Assembly: GCA_946616385.1 (NCBI GenBank)
Contig: CAMOIZ010000072.1
Span: 1 to 5,718 of the forward strand
Source: an uncultured Bacteroidales bacterium
GTDB lineage: Bacteria; Bacteroidota; Bacteroidia; Bacteroidales; UBA932
Length of the DNA: 5,718 nt
Direction of reading: 5' to 3'
Shown here piece after piece: positions 1 through 5,718 of the stretch. The position numbers and the translations under genes are program-made. A model generated the notes under the pieces. The model was not told the origin of the DNA, did no database searches, and saw nothing but the letters and a program-made list of their open reading frames with translations. Position 1 is the stretch's first letter; each line of letters begins with the position of its first letter.

Positions 1-2477
1 GCAAGAAGTTCATGCTGGTCAACCGGCAGCAGGTCCTCGTTGTCGGCATATTTGAAGAAATTCGGACACCACCAGTGCGGGAAAGAGCAGCCGATACGGC
101 GAAGGGTCTCTCCGTAGCGCCTGCGGGAGATGGCTGCACCTCCGCAGCCTGACGCATTCGAAATCACCATTGCGAACCGGGAATCGGTAGCCCCTGCCCA
201 GAGAGCGGTCTTGCCAAGGCGGGAATGCCCGAGGACTGCGACCTTGTCCGCCGCTACATCCTTATCGGTTTCAAGATAATCCAATGCCCTGGAAAGTCCC
301 CAGGCCCAGGCGGCGATGTTCCCCCAGGAATCACCCTTCCTCTCTTCGGGACCATAGAAACCTATTACACCGTTTTTGAATCCGTCATCGAAATCGGGAT
401 CGACATCCTCGTAGCAGAAAGTCGCAACCCCGTACCCGTGGTCGATGGCATATTCGAAAGGCCAGCGGTAGGCCTTGACGGTCAGATCATCCGTAAAATG
501 CGCCCCGAGAAAGACGGGGACGGGACCGGAGCTGGATTCAGGGGTATACAGATGCAGCGTAAGCCCCTGTGTCTCAGCCGCATCGAACCACACGCGGACA
601 AGCTTGCGCACCGCCTTTCCTCCAAAGACGTCACCGGCTTCCAGCACACTGAAATGCAGTTCGTCCGGACGGCCGACCGGTGCCTTGCCATATATTTCGG
701 ATGCGAACATCTCCAGAAGTTCCGGCCTGCGTTTTTTCTCCCAATCCTTTATGCTGCGGACTGGCTTTCCATTATTCAATGTCAGCGCATCCGGCAATTG
801 ATACTCGGGGACTTTCGACTCGTCGTACTGGTAAGAGTTATGGTCGCCGAGTTCGCGGGTTATCCGGAATTCCGTAATATCCAGATGACCTCCGTCATTC
901 TTCGGTTTGGAACGGTTGCACCAGAAAGCGAACTTGCTGCCTATCCATCTGCCCGGCTGGCAGACGAAACCGTTTGGCATCTTGACGTATTCCTTGCCGT
1001 CCAGGCTGTAACTGAACCTGGCCACCACCTCGTTCTCTGCAATGCGAGGATAAACCTGCATCATCACCCACACCGTGGCACTGCCCGATTCATAAGGCAG
1101 GGCAAGCAGTTCTTCCACCTTCTCCGCACCACCGTTTTCGGCATCTTCGCAGACTATGTACTGAAGCCTGGCGCTGCCTGCATCGTCCGTAAGGCGCAGT
1201 CCGGCATAGCTTGAACCCATCGCCACCATCCCCGCATTTTCTCCCAACCCCTGAAGAGGTTTGAAAACCAGTTTTGCATATACCTTGAAGCGTTCCTCCG
1301 GGAACTTCTGTGTCAGCAGGTTACGGCAATTCCACAGGTTCTTTCCCGAGTTGGTTCCCTGCACTACGGAGAAAAGTCTTACTCCCCCCTCCGGAAGTGC
1401 ATAATGCCAATAGGAAGAAGGCACTGCAGGATACTGCCACTCAAGGTCGAGTCCGTAAGGTTTGTACGCCGATTTGGCACGGCTGTGATCCCATTCATTG
1501 TAGGGGATATTCGTCACGCCGTGAGGGGCCGTCCAACTGCGGACCGGTGCTCCGCAGCCGTCTCCGTCCGCATCCTCTCCGATTACCGGCCAGCCATTCT
1601 CCTTCCATTCCATAGGCTGCAGGTGCACTATGCGTCCGTAAGCCCCCTTGTCTTGGAAATGAATGAACCAGTCGGAGCCCTGCGGAGTATCCACCCAAGC
1701 TCCCTGATGAGGTCCGTTGATGGTGCCTTCCGCCGGAGCCATGACTATCTTCTCCTCATAAGGGCCGAAGGGGTCATCGGAGCGAAGCACTGTCTGCCAG
1801 CCCGTCCTGACTCCGCCTGCAGGGCAGAAGATATAATACTTCCCCCCGCGCTTGTACATCTTGGTTCCCTCTATGGTCGGCTGGGTTTCATGCCCGTCGA
1901 ATACCATACGGGACGGACCGATGAGTTTCGTGCCGTCCGGCGACATGGGCGCAACGAACACGACGCTCTTGAGCCCGGCGCGGGAGCCTGCGGCTGCATG
2001 GCTCAGGTAGGCCTTGCCGTCATCGTCCCACAAAGGGCAGGGATCGATGAATCCGCGGCCCTTGTAAACCCAGACAGGGTCCTCCCACGGGCCGCACGGA
2101 TCCTGAGTCTTCACCATGAATATGCCGCGATCCGGGTCTCCGCAATAAATATAGAACCAGCCTTCGTGGTAGCGGATCGCAGGAGCCCATGCGCCGTTGC
2201 CGTGCTGAACAGGAGAAGGACTCAAGGGTTTGAAATAATATACATTATAGTCGGCAAGCGCCGCACCGACAAGTTCCCAGTTCACCAGATCCTTGGAATG
2301 CAGAATCGGCAACCCCGGGAAGTGGTTGAACGACGAGGCGGTCATATAGTAGTCGTCCCCGACGCGGCAAACGTCCGGATCGGAATAATCCATATGAAGA
2401 ATTGGATTGTTATAGCGCACCTGCGCTGCCGCCACGAACTGCATCAGCAACGCGGCAAGAACGACCAACTTTTTCAT
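1..2477 (-). CDS. Secreted GH43 glycosidase / CE15-like esterase fusion (C-terminus outside window)
   Basis: Not a recognised named gene. From the ATG at 2477 the frame stays open for 825 codons to the left edge, so the C-terminus is missing. Residues 1-19 form a Sec signal peptide (MKK, hydrophobic core, AAA-Q cleavage region) with no lipobox, so a periplasmic or secreted enzyme is expected. Residues about 22-345 are a GH43 propeller resembling subfamily 12 (arabinofuranosidase/xylosidase type): base D33 in SDPD, D145 in FIDP, acid E203 in TIEG, and PAGGVRTGWQ near 219-228. Residues about 365-543 match the GH43 C-terminal beta-sandwich (FSYSLDGKEY, PGRWIGSKFAFWC). From about 555 a CE15-like alpha/beta hydrolase begins (DWEKKRRPELLEMFASEIYG), with nucleophile S752 in GHSRLGKTALW, then SGCGGAAISRR and LPVDQHELL. 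The catalytic His should lie beyond the edge. The start is 2 bp after the DUF4861 stop, implying translational coupling. The family calls are secure; the substrate is inferred, and a CE19-like methylesterase role is an alternative. Confidence 0.9.
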   Translation of the reverse strand, partial: MKKLVVLAALLMQFVAAAQVRYNNPILHMDYSDPDVCRVGDDYYMTASSFNHFPGLPILHSKDLVNWELVGAALADYNVYYFKPLSPSPVQHGNGAWAPAIRYHEGWFYIYCGDPDRGIFMVKTQDPCGPWEDPVWVYKGRGFIDPCPLWDDDGKAYLSHAAAGSRAGLKSVVFVAPMSPDGTKLIGPSRMVFDGHETQPTIEGTKMYKRGGKYYIFCPAGGVRTGWQTVLRSDDPFGPYEEKIVMAPAEGTINGPHQGAWVDTPQGSDWFIHFQDKGAYGRIVHLQPMEWKENGWPVIGEDADGDGCGAPVRSWTAPHGVTNIPYNEWDHSRAKSAYKPYGLDLEWQYPAVPSSYWHYALPEGGVRLFSVVQGTNSGKNLWNCRNLLTQKFPEERFKVYAKLVFKPLQGLGENAGMVAMGSSYAGLRLTDDAGSARLQYIVCEDAENGGAEKVEELLALPYESGSATVWVMMQVYPRIAENEVVARFSYSLDGKEYVKMPNGFVCQPGRWIGSKFAFWCNRSKPKNDGGHLDITEFRITRELGDHNSYQYDESKVPEYQLPDALTLNNGKPVRSIKDWEKKRRPELLEMFASEIYGKAPVGRPDELHFSVLEAGDVFGGKAVRKLVRVWFDAAETQGLTLHLYTPESSSGPVPVFLGAHFTDDLTVKAYRWPFEYAIDHGYGVATFCYEDVDPDFDDGFKNGVIGFYGPEERKGDSWGNIAAWAWGLSRALDYLETDKDVAADKVAVLGHSRLGKTALWAGATDSRFAMVISNASGCGGAAISRRRYGETLRRIGCSFPHWWCPNFFKYADNEDLLPVDQHELL

Positions 2478-2479
2478 AA

Positions 2480-3340
2480 TCAGAGATTTGCAGAAATTTC
2501 AAACCACTGTGCCGAGCCTTTCACATCGCCCTTGCTCCAGCACGAACCAAACCAGTACTCGAGCGGCTGGCCGGAAGCTATGGTCTTGAGGCATACACCG
2601 TGACGGCCGCCGTCCACAATGGTCACGCAGTCGGCTGCCGGCATGATGACTGCAACCCCGAGCATGCCGTCCTCGGGCTCTACGCTCTGGTCCGAAGCTT
2701 TCTCCCAGATGGCGTAATAATCATCTCCGAACGCCTCCGCCTCGATGGTTTCGAGGTCCGGATGACGGAAGATTCCGGCTGCAATCGTCAGCGAGTCTTT
2801 GTTGAAAGTATAGACATCCTCAACCTTGCAGAAATAATTGTCGGCGAAGACTGTGACTGTCTTGTCCAGCTTGACGGTGGTTTCCCCTGCCTGCCACTCG
2901 GGATAGTGCAGGACGAAACTTATCTCTTCCTCGCTTTCACTGAGTATCTCGCTGCTGCGGTAATTGGTTGCAGGATAGCACAGCGTCTCGTTGATGTATG
3001 GCACGGATCCGCCGCCACCAAGACTCACCGCCACTTTGTAGCAGTCCTTGCCACCGTGATCCTGATGATAATAATTCCCGTTGCCGGGCTTCACCGCTTC
3101 GGCATACCACTCATTGGCAACCAGCGCACCGGGAAGTTTCACCCAGATGTCGATACCCGGCGAAGTGGGATTTCCCTCCAGAGCCTTCCCGTAGAAACGG
3201 CCGGCAATCAGATTGTTCTCGAAAACGAAATCGTCGGCCCTTTCCGGCACCTCGCGCGCCATGACCTTCTGCTCCTTAGGCTGCGAGCCACAGGATGAAA
3301 GAAGCAGAATTGATGCAAATATTGACAAAACTTTTTTCAT
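2480..3340 (-). CDS. DUF4861 family lipoprotein
   Basis: A complete 286-residue protein. It begins with a lipoprotein signal peptide: MKK, a hydrophobic stretch, and lipobox LSSC with the acylated Cys at 17, so it is envelope-anchored. The residues after Cys (GSQPKEQK) lack the acidic run of the Bacteroides surface-export signal, so a periplasmic position is slightly more likely (inference). The mature part resembles DUF4861: VPERADDF (31-38), EN (41-42), RFYG (48-51), PGIDIWVK (61-68) and the polar cluster YYHQDHGGKDCYKV (about 90-103), followed by glycine-rich SLGGGGS. No catalytic function is established to my knowledge; relatives commonly sit in pectin or uronate loci beside kduI/kduD and GH88/GH105 genes. 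Here it follows kduI and is coupled to the downstream GH43-CE15 fusion (TGA, two bases, ATG), suggesting a role in the same glycan pathway. No recognisable Shine-Dalgarno; an AT-rich AAATTTATT precedes the ATG, which is usual in Bacteroidota. The family call is from memory of conserved motifs, not a search. Confidence 0.85.
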   Translation of the reverse strand: MKKVLSIFASILLLSSCGSQPKEQKVMAREVPERADDFVFENNLIAGRFYGKALEGNPTSPGIDIWVKLPGALVANEWYAEAVKPGNGNYYHQDHGGKDCYKVAVSLGGGGSVPYINETLCYPATNYRSSEILSESEEEISFVLHYPEWQAGETTVKLDKTVTVFADNYFCKVEDVYTFNKDSLTIAAGIFRHPDLETIEAEAFGDDYYAIWEKASDQSVEPEDGMLGVAVIMPAADCVTIVDGGRHGVCLKTIASGQPLEYWFGSCWSKGDVKGSAQWFEISANL

Positions 3341-3355
3341 AATAAATTTCGTTGA

Positions 3356-3406
3356 GCGGCAATGCCGACTGCCCGACGCCTTCGGCGGGCAGCGGCCCTT
3401 TGCCGC
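3356..3406. repeat. Long imperfect palindrome between kduI and the DUF4861 gene
   Basis: A 51-base inverted repeat with three stacked stems: GCGGCAA (3356-3362) with TTGCCGC (3400-3406), GCCG (3364-3367) with CGGC (3393-3396), and CTGCCCG (3369-3375) with CGGGCAG (3386-3392). The tip around ACGCCTTCGG can alternatively pair as CGCC/GGCG. It fills most of the 84-bp gap between the kduI stop and the DUF4861 start, ending 15 bases before the start codon. No U-tract follows on either strand, so it is not a typical intrinsic terminator. It could be a REP-like element, an mRNA-stabilising or processing hairpin, or an attenuator separating expression of the kdu genes from the envelope genes. Confidence 0.75.
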
Positions 3407-3424
3407 GACACCACGTTTATAAAA

Positions 3425-4267
3425 CTATTTCAACTGATCGGTTGCGACCCAGTCCATGTCGTTATAGTCGTCGTTCTCGCCACACATCCCCCAGATAAAA
3501 GTATAGTTGCGGGTAGCGCAGGCGGAGTGTATGCTCCACTGGGGAGAAATGACCGACTCTTCATTGTGCATCCATATATGGCGCGTTTCCTGAGGTTCGC
3601 CCATGAAATGGCAGACGGCTGCTCCTTCAGGCACCTCGAAATAGAAATAGACCTCCATGCGACGGTCGTGGGTGTGCGCCGGCATGGTGTTCCAGGTGCT
3701 GCCCGGGGCAAGTTCGGTCATACCCATCTGCAGCTGGCAGCAGGGAACCACCTCCTTGACCAGCAGGCGGTTGATCGTACGTTCGTTGCTCTCTTCGAGG
3801 CTTCCAAGATGCATCACCACGGCATCTTTCTTGGTCACCTTCTTTACTCCCGTCTCCTTGTGTGCGGTGGCGGAGCAGAAGTAGAAGTGGGCGGGTTTCT
3901 CGGCAGAATCGCTCTTGAAAGTGACGTGGCGGTTTCCGCGGCCCACATACAGGGCTTCCTTGTATTCGAGATGATACTCTTCCTCCCCTACCACCACTGT
4001 GCCTGCACCACCGACATTGATGATGCCGAGCTCGCGGCGCTGGGTGAAATAGTCGGCACGGAGGATCTCCGGCGCGCTCAGAAGCAGGTCTTCCTTCACC
4101 GGCACCGCTCCTCCGGAAATGATGCGGTCGAACATGGAGTAGACCATGTTGATCTCATCGGCTACCATGATGTTCTGCACGAGGTACTCCTTGCGGATGC
4201 GCTCGGTATCGTAATGTTTCGCATCGACGTTGCTCGATGCCTGTCGTACTTGGCAATTGATCTTCAT
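3425..4267 (-). CDS. kduI: 5-keto-4-deoxyuronate isomerase (4-deoxy-L-threo-5-hexosulose-uronate ketol-isomerase)
   Basis: A complete 280-residue cytoplasmic cupin enzyme, close to the 278 residues of the E. coli protein. It converts 4-deoxy-L-threo-5-hexosulose uronate, the open form of unsaturated uronates released from pectin-like or glycosaminoglycan-like oligosaccharides, into 2,5-diketo-3-deoxygluconate, the substrate of KduD. The zinc ligands are visible: H198 and H200 in AHTHDRRME, E205, and H247 in WSIHSAC, each offset by two from E. coli H196/H198/E203/H245. Other family segments are RRELGIINVGG (78-87) and LYVGRGNRHVTF (106-117). The start ATG lies 3 bp after the kduD TAA, so kduD and kduI are one transcription unit. 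KduI of E. coli is also reported to act on glucuronate and galacturonate, which matters here because a glucuronoyl-esterase-like domain is encoded downstream. No strong Shine-Dalgarno is seen. Confidence 0.97.
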   Translation of the reverse strand: MKINCQVRQASSNVDAKHYDTERIRKEYLVQNIMVADEINMVYSMFDRIISGGAVPVKEDLLLSAPEILRADYFTQRRELGIINVGGAGTVVVGEEEYHLEYKEALYVGRGNRHVTFKSDSAEKPAHFYFCSATAHKETGVKKVTKKDAVVMHLGSLEESNERTINRLLVKEVVPCCQLQMGMTELAPGSTWNTMPAHTHDRRMEVYFYFEVPEGAAVCHFMGEPQETRHIWMHNEESVISPQWSIHSACATRNYTFIWGMCGENDDYNDMDWVATDQLK

Positions 4268-4270
4268 ATC

Positions 4271-5074
4271 TTATTTCGGTTGTTTTCCAATATAGGCGAG
4301 AATCCCGCCGTCTACATACAATATGTGGCCGTTCACGGCGTCGGAAGCCTTCGAGGCCAGGAACACTGCAGGCCCTGCGAGCTCGTCCGGATCCAGCCAG
4401 CGGCCGGCAGGAGTCTTGCTCACGATGAATGCGTCGAAGGGATTCCGGCTGCCGTCAGGCTGACGTTCGCGCAGGGGCGCGGTCTGGCTGGTGGCTATAT
4501 AGCCGGGGCCGAGGCCGTTGCACTGGATGTTGTATTCGCCGTATTCCGAGCAGATGTTGCGGGTGAGCATCTTGAGTCCGCCCTTGGCAGCGGCGTATGC
4601 GGACACAGTCTCGCGGCCGAGCTCGCTCATCATCGAGCAGATATTGATAATCTTGCCTTCGCGGCGCTCCATCATTTCCGGCAGGACGGCAGCCGAACAG
4701 ATGTAGGGAGCCACCAGGTCGGTGTCAATAACCTGCTGGAAGTCGCCCCGGGACATTTCGTGCATGGGGATGCGCTTGATGATGCCGGCGTTGTTTACGA
4801 GGATATGGATGGGACCCACTTCCTCGTGGATTTTCTCTACAAGGGCCTTCACTTCTTTTTCGTCGGTGACGTCGCACACGTATCCGTGGACGTTTTTGAT
4901 TCCGGCTTTGGCGTAGGCCTCGAGCCCCCTCTGAAGGGAGGCCTCGCTGCTGCTGTTGAATATAATGTTGCTTGCACCGGCCTTGGCGTATGCCTCCGCG
5001 ATGCTGAATCCTATGCCATGTGAGGCGCCGGTAATCCAGGCGTTCTTGCCTTCAAGCGAAAAAATACTGTTCAT
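4271..5074 (-). CDS. kduD: 2-deoxy-D-gluconate 3-dehydrogenase (2-keto-3-deoxygluconate oxidoreductase, SDR family)
   Basis: A short-chain dehydrogenase of 267 residues from the ATG at 5074. It reduces 2,5-diketo-3-deoxygluconate from KduI to 2-keto-3-deoxygluconate with NAD(P)H in the cytoplasm. Visible SDR motifs are cofactor loop TGASHGIG (15-22), CDVT (67-70), NNAG (94-97), catalytic S147 in ICSMMS, Y160 and K164 in YAAAK, and GPGYIAT (189-195). The frame can be extended upstream to a GTG at 5107, adding eleven residues (MPVHETNNQCD). I prefer the internal ATG because MNSIFSLEGK gives the normal spacing to the glycine motif and the extension lies in a predicted leader hairpin region. It is the first gene of the leftward operon and lies 3 bp before kduI. 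Pairing with kduI supports KduD over a generic SDR. Confidence 0.95.
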   Translation of the reverse strand: MNSIFSLEGKNAWITGASHGIGFSIAEAYAKAGASNIIFNSSSEASLQRGLEAYAKAGIKNVHGYVCDVTDEKEVKALVEKIHEEVGPIHILVNNAGIIKRIPMHEMSRGDFQQVIDTDLVAPYICSAAVLPEMMERREGKIINICSMMSELGRETVSAYAAAKGGLKMLTRNICSEYGEYNIQCNGLGPGYIATSQTAPLRERQPDGSRNPFDAFIVSKTPAGRWLDPDELAGPAVFLASKASDAVNGHILYVDGGILAYIGKQPK

Positions 5075-5096
5075 ATCACATTGATTATTTGTTTCG

Positions 5097-5123
5097 TGCA
5101 CGGGCACAAGCCCGAATCATGCA
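5097..5123. promoter_or_regulatory. Inverted repeat in the kduD leader / kduD-aroE intergenic region
   Basis: CGGGC (5101-5105) and GCCCG (5110-5114) form a perfect 5-bp stem around the loop ACAA. The palindromic tetramers TGCA at 5097-5100 and 5120-5123 can extend it with a 5-base bulge. It would sit at the very 5' end of the kduD transcript, directly after the putative -7 box, so it could act as an operator half-site pair or an RNA stem. No U-tract follows. It may simply be chance in a G+C-rich sequence. Confidence 0.35.
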
Positions 5124-5129
5124 AAATTA
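5122..5129 (-). promoter_or_regulatory. Putative Bacteroidota -7 promoter box for the kduD operon
   Basis: Read on the minus strand this is TAATTTTG, an exact fit to the Bacteroidota sigma-ABfr -7 consensus TAnnTTTG. It lies 48 bases before the preferred kduD ATG at 5074, so a leader of roughly 40 bases is expected. I find no TTTG-type -33 box at the usual distance upstream, which lowers confidence; an activator could compensate. Confidence 0.5.
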
Positions 5130-5141
5130 ACATTTTTTTTC

Positions 5142-5149
5142 TAACTTCG
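5142..5149 (+). promoter_or_regulatory. Possible aroE -7-like box
   Basis: TAACTTCG matches the Bacteroidota -7 consensus TAnnTTTG at all but one fixed base. It ends only six bases before the aroE ATG, so a transcript from it would be leaderless or almost so. No -33 element is apparent. Weak evidence; transcription from further upstream is equally possible. Confidence 0.25.
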
Positions 5150-5155
5150 CCTTGT

Positions 5156-5718
5156 ATGAACAGATTCGGTTTGATAGGGCATCCCATAGAGCATTCCGCA
5201 AGCCCGGAACTCTTTGCCCGCGCATATAACGGCAAATGGCCCTACGATTTGATTGAAGGTTCGGATTTCGAGGCCTCCTGGCAGCGCTTCCTTTCCGACT
5301 ACAAGGCGATAAACATCACGGCTCCGTTCAAGGAAAACGCTTTCCGCAGAGTGGATGCCGAAGGCGTGTTGGACGAGTCCGTACGCACAATGGGGGCCAT
5401 AAACATTGCAGTGAAGGAAGAAGACGGGCTGGTGCACGGCTACAACTCCGACTATCTGGGCGTCCTCGAGTTGCTGCGCGAGCGCGGATTCGGGCCCGGA
5501 TCCACTGTGGTGGTCGCCGGATTCGGAGGCGCAGGGAAGGCGGCCGCCGCAGCCGCAGGAAAACTCGGATGCGACGTGGTCGTCTGCAACCGCACCCGCC
5601 ACACTCCGGACATACGTCCTCTTTCCGAGCTCCCCGTTCTCGCCACGGTGGCGGATCTTCTCATCTACACCCTGGCCTTCCCCATACCTGAACTGGAAGC
5701 ATTGGAAGTGCCGGCCGT
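5156..5718 (+). CDS. aroE: Shikimate dehydrogenase, N-terminal part (runs off right edge)
   Basis: Reading from the ATG at 5156 gives 187 codons with no stop. AroE reduces 3-dehydroshikimate to shikimate with NADPH in the cytoplasm, a step in chorismate and aromatic amino-acid synthesis. Visible motifs are GHPIEHSASP (8-17) with the shikimate-binding S14 and S16, NITAPFK (53-59) with catalytic K59, GAIN (80-83), GYNSD (95-99) with catalytic D99, and the Rossmann glycine loop GFGGAGK (122-128) followed by CNRTR (144-148), where the Arg residues fit NADPH preference. NSD instead of the enterobacterial NTD is a common variant. The missing part should be the rest of the cofactor domain and the C-terminal helices. 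The gene is divergent from the kdu operon and functionally unrelated to it. The start is the first in-frame ATG, and the motif spacing from it is normal. Confidence 0.95.
   Translation, partial: MNRFGLIGHPIEHSASPELFARAYNGKWPYDLIEGSDFEASWQRFLSDYKAINITAPFKENAFRRVDAEGVLDESVRTMGAINIAVKEEDGLVHGYNSDYLGVLELLRERGFGPGSTVVVAGFGGAGKAAAAAAGKLGCDVVVCNRTRHTPDIRPLSELPVLATVADLLIYTLAFPIPELEALEVPA

Noticed and set aside
225..1214. Long plus-strand frame of 329 residues
   Set aside because: Lies exactly antisense to the CE15-like and sandwich parts of the fusion enzyme, has no recognisable motifs, and is explained by high G+C at codon third positions.
1404..2603. Long plus-strand frame of 399 residues
   Set aside because: Antisense to the GH43 domain, whose catalytic motifs are clear; the plus-strand product resembles no family.
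2600..3298. Plus-strand frame of 232 residues
   Set aside because: Antisense to the DUF4861 lipoprotein gene, with no motif or start context of its own.
3341..3424. Intrinsic terminator after kduI
   Set aside because: A strong hairpin is present but no T-run follows on either strand, so it does not fit a rho-independent terminator.
4902..4998. Near-identical short stretches in kduD encoding AYAKAG twice (about 4902-4921 and 4979-4998)
   Set aside because: Both fall at normal SDR helix positions where Ala/Lys/Gly-rich sequence is common; likely convergence, not a functional repeat.
3362..5023. Very long plus-strand frame of 553 residues
   Set aside because: Antisense to both kduI and kduD, which have all active-site motifs; its His/Val/Ala-rich composition is that of a shadow translation.
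5075..5107. GTG-initiated N-terminal extension of kduD
   Set aside because: Adds eleven residues not expected before the SDR glycine motif; the internal ATG at 5074 fits family length better.
5141..5602. Minus-strand frame of 153 residues
   Set aside because: Antisense to aroE, whose substrate- and cofactor-binding motifs are intact.

Overview
The window looks like part of a polysaccharide/uronate-utilisation region from a moderately G+C-rich member of the Bacteroidota, probably Bacteroidales. The evidence is the lipoprotein of the DUF4861 family, the GH43 subfamily-12-like enzyme, starts without clear Shine-Dalgarno sequences, and a Bacteroidota-type -7 box (TAnnTTTG) upstream of the sugar-acid operon. 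The genus cannot be fixed from the sequence alone.

Layout: four genes run leftward on the minus strand in the order kduD (4271-5074), kduI (3425-4267), a DUF4861 lipoprotein (2480-3340), and a very large open frame that starts at 2477 and runs off the left edge still open. A partial aroE (shikimate dehydrogenase) runs rightward from 5156 off the right edge, divergent from the operon across 81 bp. kduD and kduI are 3 bp apart, and the DUF4861 gene and the large frame are 2 bp apart. Only the 84-bp kduI/DUF4861 gap is larger, and most of it is one long imperfect palindrome (3356-3406).

The most notable item is the large leftward frame. My translation gives 825 uninterrupted codons: a Sec signal peptide, a GH43 five-bladed propeller with all three catalytic carboxylates, a GH43-type C-terminal beta-sandwich, and then a CE15-like (glucuronoyl-esterase-like) alpha/beta-hydrolase whose end lies outside the window. 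It is therefore a single-polypeptide glycosidase-esterase fusion. The position that usually holds the canonical CE15 acidic residue is Ala.

Inferred working model: the secreted fusion enzyme and the DUF4861 lipoprotein act outside the cytoplasm on a uronate-containing, arabinose- or xylose-decorated and esterified glycan. The released uronate is processed in the cytoplasm by KduI (isomerisation) and KduD (NAD(P)H-linked reduction) towards 2-keto-3-deoxygluconate. KduI/KduD normally point to unsaturated uronates from lyase action, whereas CE15 is best known for 4-O-methyl-glucuronoyl esters of xylan. The combination leaves the real substrate open (pectic methyl ester or glucuronoyl ester). aroE is a housekeeping neighbour. 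No RNA genes, mobile elements or CRISPR arrays were seen.
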